Source: Neptunitalea chrysea
Lineage (GTDB): Bacteria; Bacteroidota; Bacteroidia; Flavobacteriales; Flavobacteriaceae
Reading direction: 5' to 3'
DNA: 62,750 nucleotides
Assembly (NCBI RefSeq): GCF_027924145.1
Contig: NZ_BRVP01000020.1
Coordinates: forward strand, 1 to 62,750
Position 1 is the stretch's first letter, and the number at the start of each line of letters is the position of its first letter. Below, piece by piece: positions 33,573 through 42,215 of this stretch. The notes under the pieces are model-generated. The model saw only the letters and a list, made by a program, of their open reading frames with translations, had not been told where the DNA came from and did no database searches. Position numbers and translations under genes: made by a program.

Positions 33573-36030
33573 TAAAAAAAACTTTAAAAATTGATCCTTC
33601 GTTTATACTACTTTTTACTTCAATTTTCCCCCCCATTCCTTCCACCTGATTTTTGGTGATAAACAAACCAATACCTCGCGAGTCATCTCGTTTTGTAAAA
33701 GTTTTATACATACCAAATATCTTCTCTCCATGTTTTTCTAAATCAATTCCTATTCCATTATCCTTTACAAATAATTGTAAATTACCTTTAAAGGTTCTGG
33801 TATAAATACTAATTTCAGGTTGCCTTTCACTATGGGCGTATTTTATTGCATTAGATAATAAATTTAATAAAATACTTTCAAGATAAGCCGGGTTATATAA
33901 AATAATTGTATCTGGTTCTATTTTATTATGAATTATAGCATTGCTCTTATCTATTTTAGAGCTTAAAATATTGATTGTTTTTTGAGTATAGGAATAAATG
34001 TCTAGCGGTTCTCTAGAAATATTTACATTAGCCCTAATACTAGTAATCTCATTTAGGTTATGAATAGTTTCATCCAGAGAATCTGAAACTTGTTTTAGTA
34101 GTCCTAATAGTTCTGTTCTTTCTTCTTCATTATCAACATATTCCAGGTTATCTATTATAGTTTGGATGTTACTAGTATGCGATCTTAAATTATGAGATAT
34201 AATATAGGAGAAGTCCAATAATCGCTTATTTCGTTCAATTAGTGTATTATGTGATTTTTTTAGTTCTCTTACCGCATTTTTACGTTCTGTAATATTTTCG
34301 GTAGATACAAATACACGTTTATAATTGTTTTCATACCCAGGTACAACATACCATTTTACTAATACGTCTTTTTCTTCCCCATTGAAGGTTTGTATTTTGG
34401 TTTCACCAACAAATGAAGTTTGATTTTTTATAATAGCAATTAATTTTTTAATGAGATAGTTAGGTGCTCTATTTAATGTAAATAGCTTATAATTATTAAT
34501 GTATTCGTTTTTAGAATTGGTATCTTTTAATAACATCATTTCTTTATTTATATCAATAATATTGGTTTTATTGATACATCTATAAAGATCTTTAGGATGT
34601 TCCTTAAAGTATCTGTAAATTTTTGTAGGAGGAAGTTTTGATAGGTCCAATTTTTTCAATTCTTCCTGAACACCAGACATGTCTTCTTCACTTAATGGTA
34701 TGGGAGAATCTTCAAATAAGCTTTTAAATCTAGATTCACTTTTCTGTAATAATTCGGAAGATTTTTTCTTTTCTGTTATATCCTCTATTACAGTAATATA
34801 GGAACTAGGATTTTCTCCCTTATGCCACATAGGAGAAACTGTGATATTTGCCCAAATAATTTTTTTATTTTTACTAATGAGTTTTTTAGTAGCTGAAAAC
34901 TTATTAAGGTTTCCTTCCCTTAAATCATTTAATAAACTATCAAAATTAGAGGTGTCTTTTTCTAAGATAAATTCATGAACATTCGCTTTTAGCAGGCTCG
35001 AAATTGGACATTCAAGCATTTTAGATAGTTGCTGATTTACTTTAATAAAAACCCTCGAGCGAATATCTATTACTGCTATTCCAAGAGCTGCATTATCAAA
35101 GATAACTTGTAATTCTTTTTCGTTTTTAGATATTCTTTCATCTTGATTAACAATTACCTGTTGTAATTCAGATGGTTTTTTTAGTAAGAAATAGAGAAGT
35201 ATAGTAGAACTAATGCAAAAGATAACCCAAAGAATAATTGTAGGATAAAGTGAAATTAATGCTGTATTACTTTTTTCTTTAACCAAATGAATACTCCAAT
35301 TACCTTGAGGTAATTTAATGGTTTCTTTTATACTACTGTCAAAATTGTATGGATTATCTAGAAAAAACTCTTCTTTATTAGTTACAGGATTAATTTTGGA
35401 TAGTTGAATAAAGTAACCACTAATATTAAAATCTGATAAACCCGCTTCTTTTAATAAGTTTGATAAACTTATAATAATTGCAGAAAATCCCCAAAATTTA
35501 CGATCTCTATAAATAGGAGTTCTTCCTATAATAGCTTTTCCTCCTTGAACTAGTTCTAACGGCCCCGCAAAATAAATATCATTTCGCTCAATTGTCTTTA
35601 ATGCTTCGTCTTTCGTATGCTTAGTATTAAATAAATTTAAACCAATGGCTTCTTCATTACCTTTTAACGGATAAATATATTTAATTACCCCATTGGGTAC
35701 TAGTTGTACAATATCAATATTTTTATTATTATCTAAGAGCCTCTTAGCTACTGCTTCAAAATTTTGAGGAGTCCCTGTTCTATCTATAGTCTGAGCTAAT
35801 GAAAGCGTAATAGTATGACTATTTTGAAGAATTTGCTCAATGTTTCTTTGTACTACATTTAGCATTTTTTGCATTTCTAGTCTTTCTTTTTCTTCAGAAA
35901 TACTGTGCTGCTGTTTAATAATAAAAAAACCAATGAGTGATAATATAAAAAAACATATTACACTAAAAACTTTGGGTTTTAGAACTATCAAATTTGTTAG
36001 GTTATATTTACTTTTATTTTTAATAGACAC
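33559..36030 (-). CDS. Sensor histidine kinase with CHASE-type sensor and PAS domains
   Basis: 823 residues. A membrane helix lies near 18-38, a periplasmic CHASE-like domain follows (about 60-240, with VQLVPNGVIKYIYPLKGNE), then a second helix near 255-280. A PAS domain with PAC-like end (IFDNAALGIAVIDIRSR; YITVIEDITE) and a second PAS-like region come next. The phospho-acceptor is in SYIISHNLRSHTSNIQT, a HisKA variant, and an HATPase domain ends the protein (ESILLNLLSNAIKYA, DNGIGID, GIGLFITKNQ). The CHASE type suggests sensing of an external small molecule, unidentified here. Confidence 0.88.
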   Translation of the reverse strand: MSIKNKSKYNLTNLIVLKPKVFSVICFFILSLIGFFIIKQQHSISEEKERLEMQKMLNVVQRNIEQILQNSHTITLSLAQTIDRTGTPQNFEAVAKRLLDNNKNIDIVQLVPNGVIKYIYPLKGNEEAIGLNLFNTKHTKDEALKTIERNDIYFAGPLELVQGGKAIIGRTPIYRDRKFWGFSAIIISLSNLLKEAGLSDFNISGYFIQLSKINPVTNKEEFFLDNPYNFDSSIKETIKLPQGNWSIHLVKEKSNTALISLYPTIILWVIFCISSTILLYFLLKKPSELQQVIVNQDERISKNEKELQVIFDNAALGIAVIDIRSRVFIKVNQQLSKMLECPISSLLKANVHEFILEKDTSNFDSLLNDLREGNLNKFSATKKLISKNKKIIWANITVSPMWHKGENPSSYITVIEDITEKKKSSELLQKSESRFKSLFEDSPIPLSEEDMSGVQEELKKLDLSKLPPTKIYRYFKEHPKDLYRCINKTNIIDINKEMMLLKDTNSKNEYINNYKLFTLNRAPNYLIKKLIAIIKNQTSFVGETKIQTFNGEEKDVLVKWYVVPGYENNYKRVFVSTENITERKNAVRELKKSHNTLIERNKRLLDFSYIISHNLRSHTSNIQTIIDNLEYVDNEEERTELLGLLKQVSDSLDETIHNLNEITSIRANVNISREPLDIYSYTQKTINILSSKIDKSNAIIHNKIEPDTIILYNPAYLESILLNLLSNAIKYAHSERQPEISIYTRTFKGNLQLFVKDNGIGIDLEKHGEKIFGMYKTFTKRDDSRGIGLFITKNQVEGMGGKIEVKSSINEGSIFKVFFNEPK

Positions 36031-36223
36031 TAAATTTGTATGATTTTTTTTAAAAAATCATTAGAATTAATATGAAACGGGGGATTATAGTTAATTATAC
36101 GATATATATTTATATATCTTACAAAAATAAATACTAATATAATTATTTTTTGAGACAAATATATGTGCAAATGTCAGTTTTAGAAATTTTATAAAGCTTA
36201 ATTTTACAGCAAATTATAAGGTT

Positions 36224-38317
36224 ATGAATAAAGGTATATACATAGCCACCATGGAAGAAAATAGTGGAAAATCACTAATCTCTTTGGGGCTCATGCAGAC
36301 ATTGTTGGGTAAAACCGCCAAAGTGGGATATTTTAGGCCTATTATAGATGATTTTACAAACAATAGTAAAGACAATCATATTGAAACTATTTTATCACAT
36401 TTTGAAGTAGAAGCTTCTTATGAGGCATGTTATGGAGTTACTAGAAGTGAGGTGCTTAAGAAAAGAAATGCGGGTAATGAAGGAGAAGTTTTAGATGTTA
36501 TTATTCAAAAATATAAAGCATTAGAAGAGCAGTTTGATTTTGTTTTAGTAGAAGGTACTGATTTTTCTGTAAAAGGAAATGTCTATGAATTTGATACTAA
36601 TGTATCTATTGCTAAAAATCTTGGGTTGCCTACTATTATTATATCGAGTGGTAAAGGCAAAACATTGAATGAGTTAGTTGGTGCTCTTAATTTTGCATAT
36701 TCTTCATTTATTAATAAAGATGTTAAGGTTATTGGTATTGTTGCTAATAAAATAGAAGAAGATAATCTTAACTATGTGACGTTTGATTTGAAAAAAACAT
36801 TTCCTGAGGATGTTGAGATTTCAGTAGTTCCTGTTGTAAGTACATTACAAAACCCTACTGTAAAGGAAATTGTAAATGAGTTGGGCGGAAAGGTTTTGTT
36901 TGGAGAAGAATATTTAGATAATCAAACAGGTAGTTTTGGTGTTGGAGCCATGCAATTACGTAACTATATAACTCATCTTCGTGATAATAGTTTGGTAATT
37001 ACACCAGGCGATAGAGCAGATATTATTCTAGGGGCTTTACAAGCGCATATTTCGGCTAATTATCCTAATATTTCTGGTATTGTATTAACTGGAGGGTTAA
37101 TTCCTGAAGATAGTATTTTAAGATTGATAGATGGTTTGTCACAAATTGTACCTATAATTTCTGTAAAGCAAGGTACGTTTAGTGTAACCAATCGTATTGG
37201 AAATATAAAATCTAAGATTTATAAAGATAGTAAAGAGAAGATTATTACTTCTATTGCAGTTTCTGAAAAGTACATGAAATTAGATAAATTAACCGAAAAG
37301 CTAATTAATTTTAAGCCACATGCGGTTACCCCTAAAATGTTTCAGTATAAACTTTACAAAAACGCACAGAAAGAAAGAAAACGTATTGTGCTTCCTGAAG
37401 GTTCCGATGATCGTATCTTAACTGCCACTTCAAGGCTTTTAGCACTAGATGTAGTAGATATTATTTTACTAGGGAATCTTGATAAAATTAAGACTAAAAT
37501 AAGTACATTACGCTTACCTATAGATTTAGATAAGATAGAAATTATTGAACCTATAACTTCAGAAAAGTACTTAGATTATGCGAAAGCATTTTATGAATTA
37601 AGAAAGCATAAAAATGTAAACATGGATATGGCTAAGGATATGATGGCCGATGTTTCGTATTACGGTACAATGATGATTTATATGGGAGATGCTGATGGAA
37701 TGGTTTCGGGTGCTGCACATACAACTCAACATACAATTAGACCTGCTTTACAATTTATAAAAACCAAACCAGGTGTTTCTGTTGTTTCTTCGGTATTTTT
37801 TATGTGTTTAGAAGATAGGGTTTCTGTATTTGGCGATTGTGCTATTAATCCAAATCCGACTTCGGAGGAACTGGCTGAAATAGCCATTTCATCTGCAGAA
37901 AGCTCAGCCGCTTTTGGTATAGAACCTAAAATCGCTATGTTATCATATTCTTCTGGTAGCTCTGGTAAAGGTGAAGATGTTGATAGAGTTAGAGAAGCAA
38001 CTGAAATAGTTAGAAATAAAAGGCCTGATCTTAAAATAGAAGGCCCGATTCAGTACGATGCTGCAGTAGATACTTCTGTTGGTAGAAGTAAAATGCCTGA
38101 CTCTGAAGTAGCCGGACAAGCGACTGTACTTATTTTTCCTGATTTAAATACAGGTAATAACACCTATAAAGCGGTACAAAGAGAAACGGGAGCCTTAGCA
38201 ATAGGACCAATGTTACAAGGATTAAACAAACCGGTAAACGATTTAAGTAGAGGTTGTACAGTAGACGATGTATTTAATACTGTTATTTTAACTGCAATAC
38301 AAGCACAAGGAATTTAA
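36224..38317 (+). CDS. pta: Phosphate acetyltransferase
   Basis: Interconverts acetyl-CoA and acetyl phosphate. 697 residues, close to the long Pta form of about 714. An N-terminal BioD-like P-loop domain (MNKGIYIATMEENSGKSLIS) and DRTGG domain (about 220-335) precede the catalytic PTA domain (about 365-695), with RIVLPEGSDDRILTATSRLL, ADGMVSGAAHTT and MLSYSSGSSGKGEDV motifs. It is followed 8 bp later by ackA, the classic pair. Together they make ATP from acetyl-CoA or activate acetate. Confidence 0.97.
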   Translation: MNKGIYIATMEENSGKSLISLGLMQTLLGKTAKVGYFRPIIDDFTNNSKDNHIETILSHFEVEASYEACYGVTRSEVLKKRNAGNEGEVLDVIIQKYKALEEQFDFVLVEGTDFSVKGNVYEFDTNVSIAKNLGLPTIIISSGKGKTLNELVGALNFAYSSFINKDVKVIGIVANKIEEDNLNYVTFDLKKTFPEDVEISVVPVVSTLQNPTVKEIVNELGGKVLFGEEYLDNQTGSFGVGAMQLRNYITHLRDNSLVITPGDRADIILGALQAHISANYPNISGIVLTGGLIPEDSILRLIDGLSQIVPIISVKQGTFSVTNRIGNIKSKIYKDSKEKIITSIAVSEKYMKLDKLTEKLINFKPHAVTPKMFQYKLYKNAQKERKRIVLPEGSDDRILTATSRLLALDVVDIILLGNLDKIKTKISTLRLPIDLDKIEIIEPITSEKYLDYAKAFYELRKHKNVNMDMAKDMMADVSYYGTMMIYMGDADGMVSGAAHTTQHTIRPALQFIKTKPGVSVVSSVFFMCLEDRVSVFGDCAINPNPTSEELAEIAISSAESSAAFGIEPKIAMLSYSSGSSGKGEDVDRVREATEIVRNKRPDLKIEGPIQYDAAVDTSVGRSKMPDSEVAGQATVLIFPDLNTGNNTYKAVQRETGALAIGPMLQGLNKPVNDLSRGCTVDDVFNTVILTAIQAQGI

Positions 38318-38325
38318 TTTAGATT

Positions 38326-39522
38326 ATGAATATATTAATAATAAACTCAGGAAGTTCATCTATCAAATTTCAGTTAATAACGATGCCTGAGCAAGAAGTT
38401 AAAGCCAGTGGATTGGTTGAGAGAATTGGTTTAGATGGAGCTTTAATTCATTATAAATCAGGAGATTTTAAAGTAACAAAAGAAGTTGAAGTTCCCGATC
38501 ACGAAACTGGATTGTTAAAAATTACAACTTATCTTTTAGATAAAGAATTTGGTGTAATTAGTAATAAAGAGAATATACAAATAGTTGGACACAGAGTAGT
38601 TCATGGAGGTAAGGCATTTTCTGAAACTGTAGAAGTTACTGAGGATGTTAAAGAAAGTATTCGAAACTTATTTCCGTTAGCTCCTTTACACAACCCACCA
38701 AATTTAAAAGGCATTGAGGTTGCAGAAAAAGTATTCTCAAATGCAAAACAGGTAGCCGTTTTTGATACAGCTTTTTTTCAAACAATGCCTCCGAAAGCAT
38801 ATAAATATGCTATTCCAAAAGAATTTGCAGACGAACATGATGTGAGGGCTTATGGTTTTCATGGTACAAGCCATAAATACGTTTCGGAAAAAGCAATTGA
38901 ATATTTAAAAGATCATGGATTACCTAACGGAAAAATCATTACAGTACACTTAGGTAATGGGTGTAGTATAACAGCTGTTAAAGATGGTGTAGCTATAGAC
39001 CATTCTTTAGGTATGGGGCCTGCAAACGGTTTAATTATGGGAACTAGAGCAGGAGATATCGATCAATCTGTAATTTTTTATATGATAGATCAATTGGGAT
39101 ATACGGCTGAACAGGTTAATACCATTCTTCAGAAAAAGAGCGGAATGTTTGGTTTAACTGGGTATAGTGATATGAGAGATATTGAAGCTAAATCTGCAGA
39201 TGGTAATGAAGATTGTAGATTAGCACTTTATTTAAATGGGTATAGAATAAAGAAATATATTGGTTCATACAGTGCTGCTTTAAATGGTGTAGATGCAATT
39301 GTATTTACCGCAGGGATAGGAGAGAATAGTAGTGTTATTAGAAAGGTTGTTTGTGAAGATATGGACTACTTAGGCATTAAATTGGATCCTAGAAAGAATG
39401 CTGTAAGAGGAAATACCATTAGAATGGTGAACGAACCAGATATGAATGTGAAAGTATTAATAGTACCTACTAATGAAGAATTGGAAATAGCGAAACAATC
39501 ATATGCGTTATTAAATCCTTAG
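38326..39522 (+). CDS. ackA: Acetate kinase
   Basis: Converts acetyl phosphate and ADP to acetate and ATP. 398 residues with the signatures NILIINSGSSSIKFQL at the start, VGHRVVHGG, VFDTAFFQTMP, RAYGFHGTSHKYV, and HLGNGCSITAV. It lies 8 bp behind pta, same operon, and ends before a strong terminator at 39549. Confidence 0.97.
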   Translation: MNILIINSGSSSIKFQLITMPEQEVKASGLVERIGLDGALIHYKSGDFKVTKEVEVPDHETGLLKITTYLLDKEFGVISNKENIQIVGHRVVHGGKAFSETVEVTEDVKESIRNLFPLAPLHNPPNLKGIEVAEKVFSNAKQVAVFDTAFFQTMPPKAYKYAIPKEFADEHDVRAYGFHGTSHKYVSEKAIEYLKDHGLPNGKIITVHLGNGCSITAVKDGVAIDHSLGMGPANGLIMGTRAGDIDQSVIFYMIDQLGYTAEQVNTILQKKSGMFGLTGYSDMRDIEAKSADGNEDCRLALYLNGYRIKKYIGSYSAALNGVDAIVFTAGIGENSSVIRKVVCEDMDYLGIKLDPRKNAVRGNTIRMVNEPDMNVKVLIVPTNEELEIAKQSYALLNP

Positions 39523-39548
39523 TACTAGAGAAAGTTTTAAAAATAAAA

Positions 39549-39576
39549 AACGGATACTTAAAAAGTATCCGTTTTT
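39549..39576. terminator. Terminator after pta-ackA
   Basis: CGGATACTT and AGTATCCG form a perfect hairpin (39551-39572) with A and T runs on either side, so it can also serve the convergent gene ending at 39579. Confidence 0.85.
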
Positions 39577-39578
39577 TA

Positions 39579-40700
39579 TTACTCTATATTTTTTACAAAG
39601 GTACATCTAGTAGCAAAAATCTGAGGATCGAAATGTTTCCACATTTGTCTTACCGGTATATTATTTGCCAATTCTGGGGTTCTTATACAAGTTTCAATAG
39701 GTTTTCCTTTTAATGATTTAAAATATTCACTAAATAAAACAGCGGTAACACCTTTGTTTTGATACTTAGGATCAATACCAATTAAGTAGAACAGAATGGT
39801 ATCATGTTTCTTTTTAGCCCTTAACATATGAATAAAACCAAAAGGAAACAATTTTCCTTTAGCTTTTTGAAGTGCTTCTGAAAAAGACGGCATAACGATA
39901 CCAAAAGTAATTAGTTTACCATCCTTATCTTGAATAAATTTGATGTATTCAGGATTTATAAAATAAAGATATTTCTTTTTAAAATATTCTTTTTGTTTTT
40001 CAGATACCGGAATGAATGAAGATAATACAGAATAGGTTTCATTAAAAAGATCGAACATTTGATCTACATAAGGCATTACGTCTTCTGTGTTTGTAAAATT
40101 TATAGGCTTTAATTCATACCTGTTTCTAATTAATTTTCCAGCCTTTTCAAAAAACTGCGGATTTACATTTGAGAAAGGGAATGTGTTTTCAACATATTCT
40201 TTGCCAACTTCAAATCCTAATTGCTTATAATGCTCTTGATAATATTCATAATTATACCATGTAGCCATAGTGCCTAAAACATCAAAACCAGAAGTAAGAA
40301 CCCCAACCTTATCAAGATTACTAAATCCTAGGGGGCCTTCTGCAAACTCTAGATTATTTTGTCTCCCAACTTCAAAAACTTTATCCAGTAAAGTTTTAGA
40401 TACTTCCAAATCATCTATAAAATCAAACCACCCAAATCGTATTTTTTTTATCTTTTGAGTTTGTACCTCATACCAATTGATGATTACAGCAATTCTTCCT
40501 ACCATTTTTGAGTCTTTATATGCTCCGTAGTAGGTTGCTTCTGCATTTTCAAATGCCGGATTTAAATCTTTGTTTAAAACCTCTAATTCGTCATTAATAA
40601 TAGGAGGAACCCAGTATTTATTATTCTTATATAATGTAAATGGAAACTTTACAAAAGCTTGCATTTCTTTTTTTGTAGTAAGTTTTTTTAACGTGATCAT
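39579..40700 (-). CDS. Acyltransferase-fold protein, function unknown
   Basis: 373 residues beginning ITLKKLTTKKEMQAFVKFPF, with two halves showing acyl-CoA N-acyltransferase (GNAT-like) patterns: ATYYGAYKDSKMVGRIAVII in the first and FYLIGIDPKYQNKGVTAVLF, a GNAT cofactor-loop pattern, in the second. Similar single-copy proteins are widespread in Bacteroidota without a known substrate. It is followed by an outer membrane-type gene with 15 bp between them. The substrate is unknown. Confidence 0.65.
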   Translation of the reverse strand: MITLKKLTTKKEMQAFVKFPFTLYKNNKYWVPPIINDELEVLNKDLNPAFENAEATYYGAYKDSKMVGRIAVIINWYEVQTQKIKKIRFGWFDFIDDLEVSKTLLDKVFEVGRQNNLEFAEGPLGFSNLDKVGVLTSGFDVLGTMATWYNYEYYQEHYKQLGFEVGKEYVENTFPFSNVNPQFFEKAGKLIRNRYELKPINFTNTEDVMPYVDQMFDLFNETYSVLSSFIPVSEKQKEYFKKKYLYFINPEYIKFIQDKDGKLITFGIVMPSFSEALQKAKGKLFPFGFIHMLRAKKKHDTILFYLIGIDPKYQNKGVTAVLFSEYFKSLKGKPIETCIRTPELANNIPVRQMWKHFDPQIFATRCTFVKNIE

Positions 40701-40715
40701 TTGTTTTGATTACAA

Positions 40716-41774
40716 TTATTCTTCCTCGATTGATTCTTCTATTTCTTTAACTTTCGATTTCTTTTTCTTCTTTTTCTTTAACTTTTTCTTCTTTTTACCT
40801 TTAGACAAATCTTTATTAGACTTTTCTTTGTTAGTTTTTACTTCATCAACGTGTCTGTCTATTCTAAAAGAAACCCCTAAAGCAACGTTGGTTTGTGAAG
40901 GGGTGTTTTTAAAACTTGCTCCCAAACCAAAATCTATTTGAAAATCTCGTCCTAACAAATAGGCAAAACCACCTTTTACAAGTACATCTGAATAAATATC
41001 ACTTTTATACCCCTGATTTTCAGCAAAAATACTTAATCTCGGATTGTTTTTAAAAGAGTGGGTTAAAGTTACAATATATCCCATCTCAGGATAGTCTGTA
41101 CCTATTCTATTATAGCTCCAGTTTGTAACAAGCACCCAATACCCTGCAAAATTACTCTGAGTAGTAAGTACAACCTTAGGGCTTATTTGTGGCTCTTCTA
41201 ATTGAGAATAAAATGCAACATTTTGTAAATTAAACATGTTGTAGTAATCATACGGTGTATCGCCAAGTATAAGATTTGCACCTGCATAAATAGAAACCGT
41301 AGGTATCATATCTTTCCAATGAAAACCATAATTGGCATCCCAACTTCTAATATTAATTATTTTATCCTCATCAGAAATGGGATTATATATCATATATTTG
41401 GCTCCAATGGTATTTTTTACGAATCCATTTCTGTTTTCTGATAGTTCAGGTGAAACGGTTCTGTTCATTAACTCATCAAACTGATAAGTAAAATCCCAAA
41501 TAACTTCTAATTGTTCTTTAAAGAATCCGTATCTCACAGCAAAATCTACAGCAAAGGCGTCTACTTGTGAGTTGTTAAACCCATCATGACGGTAACTTTT
41601 ATAATTCAATCCGGTTTCTATTTGAAGAACTCTTTTCCCAACAGAAAAAGAACTCATAGAACTACCTGGTCTATTGGAGTTTATAACATCGGTGTATTGT
41701 GCCACTCCCGATTTTGAAATAAAACATATTAAAAATAAACTAAGAATAGCTTTAAAGTGAAATTTCATGTTCAT
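40716..41774 (-). CDS. Outer membrane protein of the transporter/phenol-degradation type with a lysine-rich tail
   Basis: 352 residues with a signal peptide (LSLFLICFISKSGVAQ) and amphipathic beta-strands typical of outer membrane proteins similar to the MetA-pathway phenol-degradation family. The last 40 residues are an extremely Lys-rich stretch (near GKKKKKLKKKK) followed by an acidic end EESIEEE. The tail is odd because it would sit outside the barrel. The gene precedes the acyltransferase-fold gene in one transcript. Function unknown. Confidence 0.6.
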   Translation of the reverse strand: MNMKFHFKAILSLFLICFISKSGVAQYTDVINSNRPGSSMSSFSVGKRVLQIETGLNYKSYRHDGFNNSQVDAFAVDFAVRYGFFKEQLEVIWDFTYQFDELMNRTVSPELSENRNGFVKNTIGAKYMIYNPISDEDKIINIRSWDANYGFHWKDMIPTVSIYAGANLILGDTPYDYYNMFNLQNVAFYSQLEEPQISPKVVLTTQSNFAGYWVLVTNWSYNRIGTDYPEMGYIVTLTHSFKNNPRLSIFAENQGYKSDIYSDVLVKGGFAYLLGRDFQIDFGLGASFKNTPSQTNVALGVSFRIDRHVDEVKTNKEKSNKDLSKGKKKKKLKKKKKKKSKVKEIEESIEEE

Positions 41775-41891
41775 TAGAATTAATGGTTAAATGTAACAAA
41801 TACCAAATTAATTGCCTAAAGTTAGTTGTCAATAACCCGATTTTTTAGATAGATTTATGAAATGACAATTAGTTTACTCCAAATAGAATTG

Positions 41892-41899
41892 TAATTTTG
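41892..41899 (+). promoter_or_regulatory. -7 promoter box (TAATTTTG)
   Basis: Exact TAnnTTTG match 22 bp upstream of the DUF4834 start at 41922, the first gene of the surface-polymer operon. Confidence 0.55.
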
Positions 41900-41921
41900 A
41901 AAATTGGAAAAATAATGAATT

Positions 41922-42194
41922 ATGCAAGAAGCTTATTTAGCAGGTTTTTTAAGAACAATTTTTATAATTTTTGCAATTATTATTGTAATAAGATATGTTA
42001 CCAAGGTTTTTATGCCATATATTTTGAGGTATCTTGTAAAAAAATCAGAAGACCATATAAATAGAAAATTTAACGAACACAATCAGCAAAGTTCTTATAA
42101 TCAGTCATCATCAAATGCTCATACAACACCCCATAACAAACCTACGGAAAAGAAAAAAGTAGGGGAGTATATTGATTTTGAAGAAATTGACTAA
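41922..42194 (+). CDS. DUF4834 family membrane protein
   Basis: 90 residues: one N-terminal membrane helix (GFLRTIFIIFAIIIVIRYVT), a basic stretch, a flexible Ser/Asn/Gln-rich linker and the conserved end GEYIDFEEID. This matches the DUF4834 family, found in Bacteroidota at the head of YfhO operons. Role unknown. A -7 box lies 22 bp upstream and the YfhO gene starts 21 bp after the stop. Confidence 0.85.
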   Translation: MQEAYLAGFLRTIFIIFAIIIVIRYVTKVFMPYILRYLVKKSEDHINRKFNEHNQQSSYNQSSSNAHTTPHNKPTEKKKVGEYIDFEEID

Positions 42195-42215
42195 CCAAAT
42201 ACCAACATAAAACAA

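Noticed and set aside
40570-40941. 123-codon plus-strand frame rich in Phe
   Set aside because: It is the complement of the Lys-rich tail and the start of the acyltransferase gene; the Phe run is only the opposite strand of Lys codons.
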